This document shows, in pieces, positions 53,632 through 63,089 of a stretch of DNA of 64,000 nt (position 1 is its first letter; each line of letters begins with the position of its first letter). The stretch covers positions 1,220,455 to 1,284,454 of the forward strand of contig NZ_JALAAD010000001.1 in NCBI RefSeq assembly GCF_022984075.1. The letters run 5' to 3'. The notes beneath the pieces are model-generated. The model worked only from the letters and a program-made list of their open reading frames with translations. It searched no databases and was not told the DNA's origin. The position numbers and the translations under genes are program-made. The DNA comes from Synechococcus sp. C9. Lineage in GTDB: Bacteria; Cyanobacteriota; Cyanobacteriia; Gloeomargaritales; Gloeomargaritaceae.

Positions 53632-54168
53632 CGGTATTTCTCCAAAAAAATATCATGCTTGGGGTCGCACGCGCGGTTGCGTTCTGCCTTCTGATGATAC
53701 TCAAGAATGGCTCCCCCATCCCCAGTTTCTGAAAATGTTAAGCAGTTTGATGCTATCTATTAAGAAATACAAAAGAAATTGCCCCCTATCCCCCCCAATT
53801 CCGCCCGAATCCTCATTTTTGGTGAACTATTGTTAACTTTTATTGCAAAAATCTGGGAGTTTGGTTCTTAGGATTTTCAGGGAAAACAGGCGTAATACCC
53901 TTTCCGTATGGGTTACAGCCGGTTTGTGTCCAGGTTGACCATCTGAGTCAGCCCGCAATCATTCTTAAAAAAGTTGGTTCTAATCTTCAGTTATAAAAGT
54001 TTTTGGAGGTGATGTGGTGCAGGCCGGGAATTTGGTTCCCCATCCCTTTGGGACGATTCTGAGAAACCCAAGGTTTTTGAGAATGGTGCTGAGGGGAGGT
54101 TATGCCCAACCCAACTTCCGTCATGAAAACCGTCTAATGCAGATTCCGTTTTAAGGAGATTCACATCC
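53632..54168. promoter_or_regulatory. Divergent cpcG/cpcB leader region
   Basis: A 537-bp non-coding stretch between divergent phycobilisome genes. It contains AT-rich blocks (53740-53880, 53960-54005) suited to promoters, and an AAGGAG ribosome site at 54153-54158, 10 bp before cpcB. I cannot place the -10/-35 elements with confidence; long cpcB leaders are usual for this operon. Confidence 0.5.
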
Positions 54169-54687
54169 ATGTTGGACGCATTTGCCAAAGTCGTTGCCCA
54201 AGCGGACACCCGGGGGGAATTCATCAGTGCTTCCCAAATTGATGCCCTGGCTGCCATGGTGGCAGAGAGCAACAAGCGGATGGATGCCGTCAACCGTCTC
54301 ACCTCGAATGCCGCCGCTATTGTCACCAATGCGGCGCGTAGCCTGTTTGCGGAACAGCCCCAATTGATCCAACCGGGCGGCAACGCTTATACCAGTCGGC
54401 GGATGGCGGCCTGTCTGCGGGATATGGAAATCATCCTGCGCTACGTGACCTATGCGGTGTTGGCTGGGGATGCCAGCGTGCTGGATGACCGGTGTTTGAA
54501 TGGTCTGCGGGAAACCTACCAAGCTCTGGGTACCCCCGGTGCTTCTGTAGCGGTGGGGATTCAAAAAATGAAGGAAGCGGCTGTTTCCATCGTCAACGAC
54601 CCCACGGGTATCACCAAGGGGGATTGTAGCCAGATCGTCTCTGAGATCGCCAGCTACTTTGACCGGGCCGCTGCTGCTGTCGTCTAA
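54169..54687 (+). CDS. cpcB: Phycocyanin beta subunit
   Basis: 172 residues, the normal length. It begins [20 protein letters not shown], and has the two phycocyanobilin attachment cysteines: Cys in [13 protein letters not shown] (beta-84 type) and in [13 protein letters not shown] (beta-153/155 type), plus the Asn-bearing [11 protein letters not shown] segment. It forms alpha-beta hexamers in the light-harvesting rods. It is the first gene of cpcB-cpcA-cpcC, with a strong AAGGAG site. Confidence 0.97.
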   Translation: MLDAFAKVVAQADTRGEFISASQIDALAAMVAESNKRMDAVNRLTSNAAAIVTNAARSLFAEQPQLIQPGGNAYTSRRMAACLRDMEIILRYVTYAVLAGDASVLDDRCLNGLRETYQALGTPGASVAVGIQKMKEAAVSIVNDPTGITKGDCSQIVSEIASYFDRAAAAVV

Positions 54688-54746
54688 GCCTTGGCGCTGG
54701 CTCTGATTGTTGTGTTGAAACCTTTATCTTTAGGAGTTGACCGATC

Positions 54747-55235
54747 ATGAAAACCCCTCTGACCGAGATCATTGCTTCCGCCGACAGCGAAGGCCGTTTC
54801 CTGAGCAACACCGAACTGCAAGCCGCTTTTGGTCGCTTTGGCCGGGCGCAAGCGGGTCTGCAAGCCGCCAAGGAATTGACCGCTAAGGCGGATCAGTTAA
54901 TCAACCAAGCGGCACAGGCGGTGTACAGCAAGTTTCCTTACACCACTCAAATGCAGGGCAACGAGTATGCTTCCGACGAGCGGGGCAAGGCCAAGTGCGC
55001 TCGGGACATCGGCTACTATCTGCGGATGATCACCTACTGCCTGATCGTGGGTGGGACTGGCCCGATGGATGAGTACCTGATCGCCGGTTTGGACGAAATC
55101 AACAGTAGCTTCAACCTGTCCCCCAGTTGGTATGTGGAAGCCCTGAAGAGCATCAAAGCCAATCACGGGCTGACCGGTCAACCGGCCACGGAAGCCAACA
55201 ATTACATTGACTACGCCATCAATGCCCTGAGCTAG
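54747..55235 (+). CDS. cpcA: Phycocyanin alpha subunit
   Basis: 162 residues, the normal length. It begins [20 protein letters not shown], and carries one chromophore Cys in [14 protein letters not shown] (alpha-84). It ends with [15 protein letters not shown]. It lies 59 bp after cpcB with an AGGAG ribosome site. No phycoerythrin or phycoerythrocyanin genes are adjacent. Confidence 0.97.
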   Translation: MKTPLTEIIASADSEGRFLSNTELQAAFGRFGRAQAGLQAAKELTAKADQLINQAAQAVYSKFPYTTQMQGNEYASDERGKAKCARDIGYYLRMITYCLIVGGTGPMDEYLIAGLDEINSSFNLSPSWYVEALKSIKANHGLTGQPATEANNYIDYAINALS

Positions 55236-55251
55236 TCCATTCCTTTGGTCG

Positions 55252-55296
55252 CAAACCCGGTGGGAATAGCCTTTGGGGTGGTTCTTGCCGGGTTTG
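55252..55296 (+). promoter_or_regulatory. Hairpin between cpcA and cpcC (partial terminator/attenuator)
   Basis: A 9-bp perfect stem CAAACCCGG/CCGGGTTTG with a 27-nt loop, followed by TTATTGGTAATT. It lies right after cpcA. Such an element would lower or stabilise downstream linker transcript relative to the abundant cpcBA message. The effect is inferred. Confidence 0.6.
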
Positions 55297-55338
55297 TTAT
55301 TGGTAATTATTTGCATTTTTTTGGGGGAACAGCAGGCC

Positions 55339-56190
55339 ATGACCACATCCACTTCGGCGCAAAATTTAGGCATCAGCGAATTTGAGCGCAATAGCCGGGT
55401 TGAACTGCGGAGCCAGCCCACGGAAACCGATTACGACCGGGTGATCCGGGCGGCCTACCGGCAGGTGATTGGGAACGACTATATTATGGGGGCGGAGCGG
55501 TTGAAATTCGCCGAGTCCCAACTGCGCAATGGCAATATCACCGTCCGGGAATTTGTGCGGGCGTTGGCGAAATCCGAACTGTACAAAAACAAATTTTTCT
55601 ATCCCCTGCCCCAGGTGCGGTTTATCGAGTTAAATTACAAGCATCTTTTGGGGCGGGCACCCTACGATGAGATGGAAATCAGCCTGCACAATGACCTGTA
55701 CGTTAACCAGGGCTACGATGCGGAGATTGATTCCTACATTGACAGCCGGGAGTATCAAGATAATTTTGGCGAGCATATCGTGCCCTACTACCGGGGTTTT
55801 TGGTCTCAAACCGGGCAAAAAACCGTGGGCTTTACCCGGATGTTCCGCCTGTATCGGGGCTATGCCAACAGTGACCGGGCGCAGGTGGAGCAACGCAACC
55901 CCCGCCTCACCTGGGATTTAGCCCGCAATACGGCCAACACGGTGATTGCCCCCTCTGGGGTAAACGATGCCTGGTCGTTCCGTCCGACCCCCAACCAAAC
56001 GGGGCCTGCCCGTCAAGGGGCATTGGTGGGGGAAAGCAGTCGGGTGTACCGGGTGGAAATTACGGGTGTAACGGGTGCTCGGGTGCGTCGCAGTACCCAA
56101 ACCCTGTTGGTGCCCTACGAGCAACTTTCCATGCGGATGCAACAAATCCAACGCCAAGGGGGGCGGATCGCCAGCATTACCCCCGCCTAA
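55339..56190 (+). CDS. cpcC: Phycocyanin rod linker CpcC
   Basis: 283 residues from ATG 55339 ([20 protein letters not shown]); the preceding open frame is hydrophobic leader read-through. A linker domain ([78 protein letters not shown]) is followed by a CpcD-like C-terminal domain ([40 protein letters not shown]). It joins phycocyanin hexamers within the rod. Confidence 0.93.
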   Translation: MTTSTSAQNLGISEFERNSRVELRSQPTETDYDRVIRAAYRQVIGNDYIMGAERLKFAESQLRNGNITVREFVRALAKSELYKNKFFYPLPQVRFIELNYKHLLGRAPYDEMEISLHNDLYVNQGYDAEIDSYIDSREYQDNFGEHIVPYYRGFWSQTGQKTVGFTRMFRLYRGYANSDRAQVEQRNPRLTWDLARNTANTVIAPSGVNDAWSFRPTPNQTGPARQGALVGESSRVYRVEITGVTGARVRRSTQTLLVPYEQLSMRMQQIQRQGGRIASITPA

Positions 56191-56283
56191 TGGGTTCCCA
56201 AACCTGAATCATCTATCACCGATGATTGGTGAATAGATATTTGGGAAAATTATTGCAACCGTTACTCTCCACGCCATGAAGAT

Positions 56284-56309
56284 ATACCCCCGGTGGGGTA
56301 TTTTTTTTG
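56284..56309 (+). terminator. Intrinsic terminator of cpcB-cpcA-cpcC
   Basis: A perfect 7-bp stem ATACCCC/GGGGTAT with a CGGT loop and a run of T residues, 93 bp after cpcC. Confidence 0.85.
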
Positions 56310-56394
56310 TGGTGGTTAGCGCATAGTTTATATGGGCACCTCTATTTATTTGCACCCATTGACGTTTATCTCGCTGGAATGCCCATAGTATCGA

Positions 56395-56440
56395 GAACCA
56401 AGACGGGGGCTACGCCCCTGCGACCCCTATTCTCACAGAA
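56395..56440. repeat. Partial R1 repeat
   Basis: GAGAACCAAGACGGGGGCTA, then CGCCCCTGCGACCCC: core only, without the usual terminal inverted repeats. Confidence 0.65.
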
Positions 56441-56481
56441 CTTAGCCAGATATGGCGAGTGTAATGAACATGAACCCGTTA

Positions 56482-57120
56482 TTAGGAAATGCGCTCTAAT
56501 TTATTCAATTTGCCCCCAGCCAAACACCACACCTGATCCGCCATCCCACTCAATTCCCGGGTATCGTGGCTGACCACCAACAAAGACCAAGTATTTTTTA
56601 ATTCTTGCAATAATTGCATGACCTGCTGGCGCATGGACCAGTCCAACCCCGCCAAGGGTTCATCAAGCAATAACAAATAGGGTTGCCGAATCAATTGCAC
56701 CGCCAGAGCCAACCGCCGTTGTTGCCCGCCGCTCAGGTGATGGGGGGGCTGATGCAGGGGTACCTCGCCCAAATGCACCGTATTTAAGACCTGCTGTACC
56801 TGCTCCAGGGTGAGTTCGGGATGCCCAAGCCGCAATTCCTCCAAGAGGGTCAGACCGCAAAAATGCCGCTCGGGGAACTGAAACACCAGCCCCGCCAATT
56901 CCTGCAAATCCGTCGCCTGTAATGCCTGTTCCTGCCAGAGAATCTGCCCCTGCGTGGGGGTGGCTAGTCCGGCGATTAATTCCAATAGGGTGGTTTTGCC
57001 CGCCCCACTCACCCCAACAATCAAGGTCAAGGATTGGGGGGACACCGTAAAACTGACCTGATGCAAAATCGGGCGGGGAGCGGCGGGTGGATGATAGGTG
57101 ACCTCAACCAAGGAGAGCAT
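56482..57120 (-). CDS. ABC transporter ATP-binding protein
   Basis: 212 residues, a single ATPase domain: VGVSGAGKTTLLELI (Walker A), the Q-loop in LVFQFPERHF, LSGGQQRRLALAVQLI (signature), LLLLDEPLAGLDW (Walker B) and VVSHD (H-loop). The FPERHFCG segment is like the energy-coupling (CbiO/EcfA) type ATPases, but no permease is adjacent, so the substrate is unknown. Its start overlaps the stop of the upstream secreted-protein gene (TAATG). Confidence 0.87.
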   Translation of the reverse strand: MLSLVEVTYHPPAAPRPILHQVSFTVSPQSLTLIVGVSGAGKTTLLELIAGLATPTQGQILWQEQALQATDLQELAGLVFQFPERHFCGLTLLEELRLGHPELTLEQVQQVLNTVHLGEVPLHQPPHHLSGGQQRRLALAVQLIRQPYLLLLDEPLAGLDWSMRQQVMQLLQELKNTWSLLVVSHDTRELSGMADQVWCLAGGKLNKLERIS

Positions 57121-57467
57121 TACTGGGGAGCAACCACCACCACATAGCCCTGACGTGCCGGGTCGTAGATGTAATACACCCCATTGGCAACGTAGTAGGT
57201 CACCCCTGCCACGACCACTGTTTGATAGTTGGGGGGCAAGGTCTTCAACAGGACGGGGTTATTCAGTCCCGCCGGCCCAGGAACGGGACGGACACGCCGG
57301 GGACCTACAACGGGATTAACGACGGGATTGACTTCTGTAACCGGGTCAACCCCCGCAGGCCCCGGTACCGTATTCACCCGCCGCCGTTGGGCAAAAGCGG
57401 ATTCTGCAAAGCCCGCTCCCCCCAACCAAAGCATGACCGCAAACGCTAAAGCGTACCGATGTACCAT
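57120..57467 (-). CDS. Small secreted protein of unknown function
   Basis: 115 residues with a signal peptide (YALAFAVMLWLGGAGFAESA, then FAQ). A Pro/Val/Gly-rich repeat follows (VPGPAGVDPV, VNPVVGPRR, VPGPAGLNN) and then a short beta-rich C-terminal unit (YQTVVVAGVTYYVANGVYYI, YDPARQGYVVV) resembling DUF6515-type domains of envelope proteins. It is coupled to the ABC ATPase downstream. Confidence 0.6.
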   Translation of the reverse strand: MVHRYALAFAVMLWLGGAGFAESAFAQRRRVNTVPGPAGVDPVTEVNPVVNPVVGPRRVRPVPGPAGLNNPVLLKTLPPNYQTVVVAGVTYYVANGVYYIYDPARQGYVVVVAPQ

Positions 57468-57580
57468 AAAATCTAACTCCTGAAAAAATAAATCCCTATG
57501 CTCTTCCGAGCAATTTATGACTTATCCATCATAAAGGTACACGGGGAATCACCATCTAATCTGTTGTAATTGTTTATAAC

Positions 57581-57677
57581 TATAGCAATCTTAAATAAGA
57601 ATGGAACAGGGGTCGCAGGGGGGCACCGCCCCCGTCCTTGGTTCTGGGGAATTTCTGTAATTAAGTAGGATTGCTAT
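57581..57677. repeat. R1 dispersed repeat, complete
   Basis: The ends TATAGCAATCTTAAATAAG and AAGTAGGATTGCTATG flank the core GGTCGCAGGGGGGCACCGCC, the clearest copy outside the 7.5-7.8 kb pair. It lies between the secreted protein gene and hxlR. Confidence 0.82.
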
Positions 57678-57682
57678 GTCCT

Positions 57683-58072
57683 TTAATCATCCCCGGCGAC
57701 CCACTGCTCCGAGCGGTCGGGATGAAGGGTAAGATAAGCGTGCCCCCATTGGTGCAGGTGGTGCAGGACAGGATGCAGTTGCTGACCCAAGGGCGTGAGG
57801 GCGTATTCCACCCGGAGGGGCAATTCCGCAAATTCCTGACGGTGGATAATCCCATCTTGCTCCATTTGGCGTAATTGTTCCGCCAACACCTTGCTACTGA
57901 TGCCCACCAAGGCTCGTTGGAGTTGGTTAAACCGTTGCGGAGTAGGCAAAAGTTCCCGCAGGATCAACACTTTCCACCGCCCCGCAATTACCCGCAAGGT
58001 CGCCGCCACCGCACAGGTGAGCCGCTCGTCCTGCCAAAAGGTTTCGTAGGTCAAGGGCAGGTCAGTAGGCAT
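57683..58072 (-). CDS. HxlR-family transcriptional regulator
   Basis: 129 residues with a winged helix-turn-helix: [76 protein letters not shown]. It is a DNA-binding regulator; many HxlR proteins respond to redox or electrophiles. Its ATG lies inside the ndhJ 3' end (11-bp overlap), so it belongs to the ndhC-K-J transcript. Confidence 0.9.
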   Translation of the reverse strand: MPTDLPLTYETFWQDERLTCAVAATLRVIAGRWKVLILRELLPTPQRFNQLQRALVGISSKVLAEQLRQMEQDGIIHRQEFAELPLRVEYALTPLGQQLHPVLHHLHQWGHAYLTLHPDRSEQWVAGDD

Positions 58073-58574
58073 CCTGCAATTCGTAAAAGTCCGGGGTAAC
58101 GTAATCTTTCCGCATCGGCCAGCCCACCCAGTCCTCCGGCAAGAGAATCCGCTTCAGATGGGGATGCCCCACGTATTCAATGCCGTACAGATCGTAGGTT
58201 TCCCGTTCCTGCCAGTCCGCCGTGCGCCAAATCCAATACACCGAGGGCACCTTCGGGTCGTGACGGGGTAAAAATACCTTGACACATACCTCCTCCGGGC
58301 GATCCGCATTGTCCGCCAGCTTGACCAGGTAATAAAAACTCACCAACTCCTGCCCCGGCCCGACATCGTAGCCCCCTTGACAGCGCAGGTAATTAAACCC
58401 ATAGCCGTACAAAGCCGTCGCAATCGGCAACAGCACCTCCCGATCCACCTGGAGGATTTCCACCCCCTGGTGATCCCGCCCCAGAAAGCGATGCTCAAAC
58501 CCCTGACTGGTCAACCACTGGGAAACCGAGCCAACCTCAACCGGGGCTAACTCCTGACCGGTCGTTTCAGCCAC
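58062..58574 (-). CDS. ndhJ: NAD(P)H-quinone oxidoreductase subunit J
   Basis: 170 residues from GTG 58574, which overlaps the ndhK stop. Characteristic NdhJ segments are [60 protein letters not shown] and [14 protein letters not shown]. It is part of the peripheral arm of thylakoid NDH-1. Confidence 0.95.
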   Translation of the reverse strand: MAETTGQELAPVEVGSVSQWLTSQGFEHRFLGRDHQGVEILQVDREVLLPIATALYGYGFNYLRCQGGYDVGPGQELVSFYYLVKLADNADRPEEVCVKVFLPRHDPKVPSVYWIWRTADWQERETYDLYGIEYVGHPHLKRILLPEDWVGWPMRKDYVTPDFYELQDAY

Positions 58575-59283
58575 CCGCCACCTCCTCGGTTTGGGGAGCC
58601 AGAGCACCAACAGGAACCCCCATCGCTTGGGCTAACTCCTGGGGCGGCGCTTGCCGGGTCGGGCTTTGCAGGTATTCCCCGGTCAAAATCGGCGGCACCA
58701 CCTTCAACTCATGCTTCACCGTGAAATAGCGGTGGGTTTGCTCATAGAGACTGCGCTCCCGGGCATCCTCCTGGGCAATTTTTTTCCGCAGTTTGATAAT
58801 GGCATCAATAATTGCCTCCGGTTTGGGGGGACACCCGGGCAGATACACATCCACCGGAATAATTTTATCCACCCCCCGCACCACCGTGTAGGAGTCCGTG
58901 CTGAACATCCCGCCGGTGATCGTACAGGCTCCCATGGCAATCACATACTTGGGGTCAGGCATTTGTTCATACAACCGCACCAACGCTGGCGCCATCTTCA
59001 TCGTCACCGTCCCCGCCGTGATAATCAAATCCGCCTGCCGGGGGCTAGAGCGGGGGATCAGACCAAACCGGTCAAAATCAAACCGGGAGCCGATCAGTGC
59101 CGCAAATTCGATAAAACAGCAACTCGTCCCGTACAGCAGGGGCCACAGACTGGACAACCGCGCCCAATCGTACAGGTCATTCAAAGTGGTCAAAATCACA
59201 TTATTCGCCAGGTCTTGGGTCACCTGGGGTCGCTCAATCGGATTCAAAATTTTGGCTTCGCCAAAGGTGGGGGTCATGACCAT
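58567..59283 (-). CDS. ndhK: NAD(P)H-quinone oxidoreductase subunit K
   Basis: 238 residues from ATG 59283, supported by an AAGGAG site 7 bases upstream; an ATG at 59277 overlapping the ndhC stop is an alternative. Iron-sulfur N2 ligands are visible as [13 protein letters not shown] (tandem Cys), [10 protein letters not shown] and [10 protein letters not shown]. This subunit carries the terminal 4Fe-4S cluster. It is the middle gene of ndhC-K-J. Confidence 0.96.
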   Translation of the reverse strand: MVMTPTFGEAKILNPIERPQVTQDLANNVILTTLNDLYDWARLSSLWPLLYGTSCCFIEFAALIGSRFDFDRFGLIPRSSPRQADLIITAGTVTMKMAPALVRLYEQMPDPKYVIAMGACTITGGMFSTDSYTVVRGVDKIIPVDVYLPGCPPKPEAIIDAIIKLRKKIAQEDARERSLYEQTHRYFTVKHELKVVPPILTGEYLQSPTRQAPPQELAQAMGVPVGALAPQTEEVAGG

Positions 59284-59636
59284 TCCAAAGCTCCTTTGCG
59301 CCACGCATAGACCAGGGCAATTACCAGGATAGCAATAAAAATTAATGCTTCCACAAACGCCAGCAGTCCCAACTGGTGAAACGCCACCGCCCAGGGATAG
59401 AGGAACACGGTTTCCACATCAAACACCACAAACACCAGGGCGAACATATAGTAACGGATGTTGAACTGTACCCAGGCTTCTCCCTGGGGTTCCATCCCCG
59501 ATTCATAACTGGTGCGGCGTTCCGGCCCAGTTCCCTTGGGGCGGAGCAGACCAGACAGGCTCAAAGCGGCAATCGGCACCACGCTACACACCAACAAAAA
59601 CACCAGCACATAGTCGTAGCCTTGCAATTCAAACAC
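59274..59636 (-). CDS. ndhC: NAD(P)H-quinone oxidoreductase subunit 3 (C)
   Basis: 120 residues with three membrane helices and the conserved [33 protein letters not shown] segments of NdhC. It is a small membrane-arm subunit. Its stop overlaps the ndhK start region. Confidence 0.96.
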   Translation of the reverse strand: MFELQGYDYVLVFLLVCSVVPIAALSLSGLLRPKGTGPERRTSYESGMEPQGEAWVQFNIRYYMFALVFVVFDVETVFLYPWAVAFHQLGLLAFVEALIFIAILVIALVYAWRKGALEWS

Positions 59637-59809
59637 AACCCCAACCCCAGGTAACGGCTATCCCCCATGATGCCACAGCCCTCCTTAAATAGGGAAGAAA
59701 ATTCCAGGAAATTACCACCCAGTGAGCTTTGGGGTCGGTCAGTGATCTGGCACACCAGAAAAAAGGGGCTATGATAAAAGTGACCGGGCGCACCACTGCA
59801 TATAACCCC

Positions 59810-61903
59810 ATGAGCTATTGTCTCAACCCCGACTGTCCCGCCCCCGAAAATGCGGCTACGGAAAACTCCTGTCGTGCGTGTGGCAGTCCCTTGGTGCTCA
59901 AAGGGCGTTATCGGGCGGTCAAACCCATTGGGCAGGGGAATTTTGGGCGTACCTTTCAGGCGGTGGATGAAAGCATTCCCTCCCGTCCCCCCTGTGTGAT
60001 TAAACTTTTTCAGCCCCAGGTGATCCAATCCCCGGAGGCGATGCAAAAAGCCATGACCCTGTTTGAACAGGAGGCGGTGCAACTGGAACGCCTGGGCAAC
60101 CATCCGCAAATACCTGATTTATTAGCCTATTTCATCCTGGATGGCAAATCCTATCTGGTGCAAAAATTTATTGACGGTCAAGATTTAGCGGACGAACTGT
60201 TGCGGAAAGGTACCTTTGATGAAACCAAAATCCGGCAATTACTGGCTGATTTACTCCCGGTGCTGGACTATATTCACCAGCAAAATGTCATTCACCGGGA
60301 CGTGAAGCCGAAAAATATCATTCGCCAAAAATCCGACCAAAAGCTATTTCTGGTGGACTTTGGGGCTGTGAAGTTTGTGCGGGAATCGGGTTTATTCAAA
60401 ACGGGTACGGCGATTGGGAGCAGTGGGTTTGCCGCCCCGGAACAGATGATGGGCAAGGCGGTGTTTGCCAGCGATTTATACAGTTTGGGCGCCACCTGCA
60501 TTTATCTCCTGACGGGTATTTCCCCCAGTAAATTATTTAATATCCGGGAAAATGTGTGGCTCTGGCGGCAAGCGGTCAAACAACCCCTGAGCGAAGGGTT
60601 GATGCAGTTTTTGGATAAATTATTACAGCGGTTACCGGGGCAACGATTTGCTTCGGCGTCGGTAGCCTGGGAGGCATTCCAAGCCCTGGAGCAACCCACC
60701 CGCTCGGTGAGCACCTTGGGGCGTTTGGGGGTACCGGGGGCGGGTTTGAGCAATCCCTTGAATCCTTTACCGGGGCTGGGGCGACTTGGGGGCTTGGGCA
60801 CTGGTGGCACGAATCCTCCGGTCACACCCGTGCGTACCACTGGAGGTACCATTCCCCCCACCGGGGCAGGTCGTCCTGCCAGTCGGCTCAATCCCGATAC
60901 GGGTCGTTTGTCCCAAACCCCACCTTCCCGCCTTGGCACCCGCACCCCACCCCCCCAGACGACGACGGTGCAGGTCGATCCAACCTGGCCTTGTGTTCAT
61001 ACGTTAGCTGGTCATAGTAATTGGGTCAAGGCCTTGGGTTTCAGTCCCGATAGCCGTTATCTATTTAGCTGTGGTCGGGACGGTCTGGTGCTGTGTTGGG
61101 GGCTAAGTTCCCTGAGTTATCCCCGCCAGTTGAGTTGGGGGAGCAACAATCCGGCGGGATTACACGCTTTGGCGCTCAGTCCTGATGGGCGGTTGTTGGC
61201 GGCGGCGGGGGAAGAACGGGTGATTAAACTCTGGCAACTGCCGGGGGACAAACCCATCCGTACCCTGGGCAATTTATTTAACAAGCACGGGGGCACCATT
61301 GACTCCCTGGCGATGCGTCCCGATGGGCTGGTACTGGCGAGTGCGAGCGAGGACAAGACGATTAAACTTTGGCAGGTGGACAATGGGGCGTTGTTGACCA
61401 CCCTTACGGGTCATGCCAGCCATGTGCGTTCCGTCACCTTTACCCCGGATGGGCGGTTGTTGGTCACGGGCAGTTGGGACAATTCGATCAAGGTATGGCT
61501 GACGGATGGGGGCGACCCCCTGCGGAATATCCTTGGCCCCTCTAGTTTCAGCGGCAGTGGGTTCAATGTGGTGGTGGTCAGTCCCGACGGGCGAGTAATT
61601 GTGGCTGGCAGTGAAGATACCGCCGCCCATCTGTGGCATCTCCATAACGGCGACCCGATTACCACCCTCACGGGGCACAAGGAAGGGGTGCGGGCGGTGG
61701 CCTATAGTCCCAATGGGCGCTATCTGGTAACCGGTGGTTGGGAAGGGAGCATCCGGGTGTGGGATGGGCAGTCCTATGGGTTGCTGATGACCTTGGCGGG
61801 GCATGAAAAAGGGATTACGTCCCTGGCGTTTAGCCCAGACCAGCGGTGGCTGGCCAGTGGTAGCCGGGATAATACGATCAAACTCTGGCAGATCGCCAAG
61901 TAG
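59810..61903 (+). CDS. Zinc-ribbon Ser/Thr kinase with seven WD40 repeats
   Basis: 697 residues from ATG 59810 (MSYCLNPDCPAPENA); the earlier open frame has no matching sequence. Residues 1-28 are a CxxxxC...CxxC zinc-ribbon-like motif. The kinase domain (about 35-300) has GQGNFGRTFQAVD, CVIKLF, VIHRDVKPKNI, FLVDFGAVK and GSSGFAAPEQMMG. A Gly/Pro/Thr-rich linker leads to seven WD40 units (e.g. TLTGHASHVRSVTFTPDGRL, SASEDKTIKLWQ), enough for one propeller. This architecture is common in filamentous and other cyanobacteria. Confidence 0.93.
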   Translation: MSYCLNPDCPAPENAATENSCRACGSPLVLKGRYRAVKPIGQGNFGRTFQAVDESIPSRPPCVIKLFQPQVIQSPEAMQKAMTLFEQEAVQLERLGNHPQIPDLLAYFILDGKSYLVQKFIDGQDLADELLRKGTFDETKIRQLLADLLPVLDYIHQQNVIHRDVKPKNIIRQKSDQKLFLVDFGAVKFVRESGLFKTGTAIGSSGFAAPEQMMGKAVFASDLYSLGATCIYLLTGISPSKLFNIRENVWLWRQAVKQPLSEGLMQFLDKLLQRLPGQRFASASVAWEAFQALEQPTRSVSTLGRLGVPGAGLSNPLNPLPGLGRLGGLGTGGTNPPVTPVRTTGGTIPPTGAGRPASRLNPDTGRLSQTPPSRLGTRTPPPQTTTVQVDPTWPCVHTLAGHSNWVKALGFSPDSRYLFSCGRDGLVLCWGLSSLSYPRQLSWGSNNPAGLHALALSPDGRLLAAAGEERVIKLWQLPGDKPIRTLGNLFNKHGGTIDSLAMRPDGLVLASASEDKTIKLWQVDNGALLTTLTGHASHVRSVTFTPDGRLLVTGSWDNSIKVWLTDGGDPLRNILGPSSFSGSGFNVVVVSPDGRVIVAGSEDTAAHLWHLHNGDPITTLTGHKEGVRAVAYSPNGRYLVTGGWEGSIRVWDGQSYGLLMTLAGHEKGITSLAFSPDQRWLASGSRDNTIKLWQIAK

Positions 61904-61931
61904 TGGCAAGGGTTATGCCTGACCCAATGCC

Positions 61932-63086
61932 CTAAATTTTGGGCATGACCAAGATAGCACTCCCGGCACCACCTGACCAGAGGGATTCGATGCGCTCAAC
62001 CCAGGACTGGATTTCCTCAGGATGGCAATCTCGGAGGGTGATGTGCCCGAGTTTGCGCCCCGGTCGGGATTGGGTTTTGCCGTACCAGTACACCTTGCCC
62101 CATTGCGCCAGCTGTTGCCGTTGAGCTAAATACTCACAGGTGGCGGTTTCATAGCCCAGTAGGTTGACCATCAAGGCACCGGGGGTGGTCAGGGCGGTAC
62201 TGCCTAAGGATTGCCCGGTGATGGCTCGTAAATGCTGGTGAAATTGGGAAGTGACGCAGGCATCCAGGGTGTAGTGACCGGAGTTGTGGGTGCGGGGGGC
62301 GATTTCATTAAGCAGTATCTTGTCATCACCATTGCCTTCCCTGAGATAAAACCATTCCGTCGCCAAAATCCCCTGGTAGTCCAGGGCGGTGAGCAGGGTG
62401 TGGGTGTGCTGTTGGAGTTGCTGGCTGACCGCATCGGGGAGGGGGGCGGGGGCATAGACCCACCGGCAAACCTGGTTGACTTGGTGGGTGCGGCTGACGG
62501 GGTAGGCGGCAATAGTGCCCTGGCAGTCCCGGGCGGCGACGAGTGCCAATTCCTGCTCAAACGGCACATAGGCTTCAGCCAAAACGGTGGGAACAGCCCA
62601 TTCCTGCCACAGGGCGGTTAACTCTGCCGGGGTGCGAATGATCCGGGTACCCAAACCGTCATAACCGTGGCGGCGGGCTTTCACGACCAGGGGTAGGGTG
62701 GGTGGGGGGTCACCCTGGGACAGAAGCCAAAATTCCGGTTGGGGGATGCCCAAATCCCGGACATAACAGCGTTGATCGTATTTATCCAAAAGGGGGGCAA
62801 GGCTGGCTAAATTGGGGCGAAACATGACCCCAGGGCGGGCAGAGCGGGCAAGTAATTCCCAGTTGATAAATTCATTTTCAAAAGTAATCAGGTCGCATTT
62901 TTGCATCAGTTGGGCAAGACCTGACGGGTCATCCAGGGGCGCAATCACCTGCCCAGCACTGAGGGAAACGGCGGCATCCTGGGGGTCGGGGGTTTGTACC
63001 CACAAAGTAATTCCCAAATCCTGAGCCGCCTGTGCCAACATCCACGCCAGTTGTCCCCCGCCCAAAACGCCTACGGTCGGATTCAC
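61932..63086 (-). CDS. purK: N5-carboxyaminoimidazole ribonucleotide synthase
   Basis: 384 residues from GTG 63086. An ATP-grasp enzyme: VGVLGGGQLAWMLAQAA, FENEFINWELL, LVVKARRHGYDGLGTRI, FEQELALVAARDCQG and LLNEIAPRTHNSGHYTLDAC with the metal-binding ENEF and NEIAPR sets. It makes N5-CAIR in purine synthesis. It follows rnhA by only 3 bp, so they share a transcript. Confidence 0.96.
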   Translation of the reverse strand: MNPTVGVLGGGQLAWMLAQAAQDLGITLWVQTPDPQDAAVSLSAGQVIAPLDDPSGLAQLMQKCDLITFENEFINWELLARSARPGVMFRPNLASLAPLLDKYDQRCYVRDLGIPQPEFWLLSQGDPPPTLPLVVKARRHGYDGLGTRIIRTPAELTALWQEWAVPTVLAEAYVPFEQELALVAARDCQGTIAAYPVSRTHQVNQVCRWVYAPAPLPDAVSQQLQQHTHTLLTALDYQGILATEWFYLREGNGDDKILLNEIAPRTHNSGHYTLDACVTSQFHQHLRAITGQSLGSTALTTPGALMVNLLGYETATCEYLAQRQQLAQWGKVYWYGKTQSRPGRKLGHITLRDCHPEEIQSWVERIESLWSGGAGSAILVMPKI

Positions 63087-63089
63087 AGC

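Larger units (their letters stand above)
56191..56481. other. Intergenic region after the cpc operon
   Basis: About 290 bp containing the cpc terminator (56284-56309) and a partial R1 repeat (56395-56440). No gene is seen. Confidence 0.7.
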
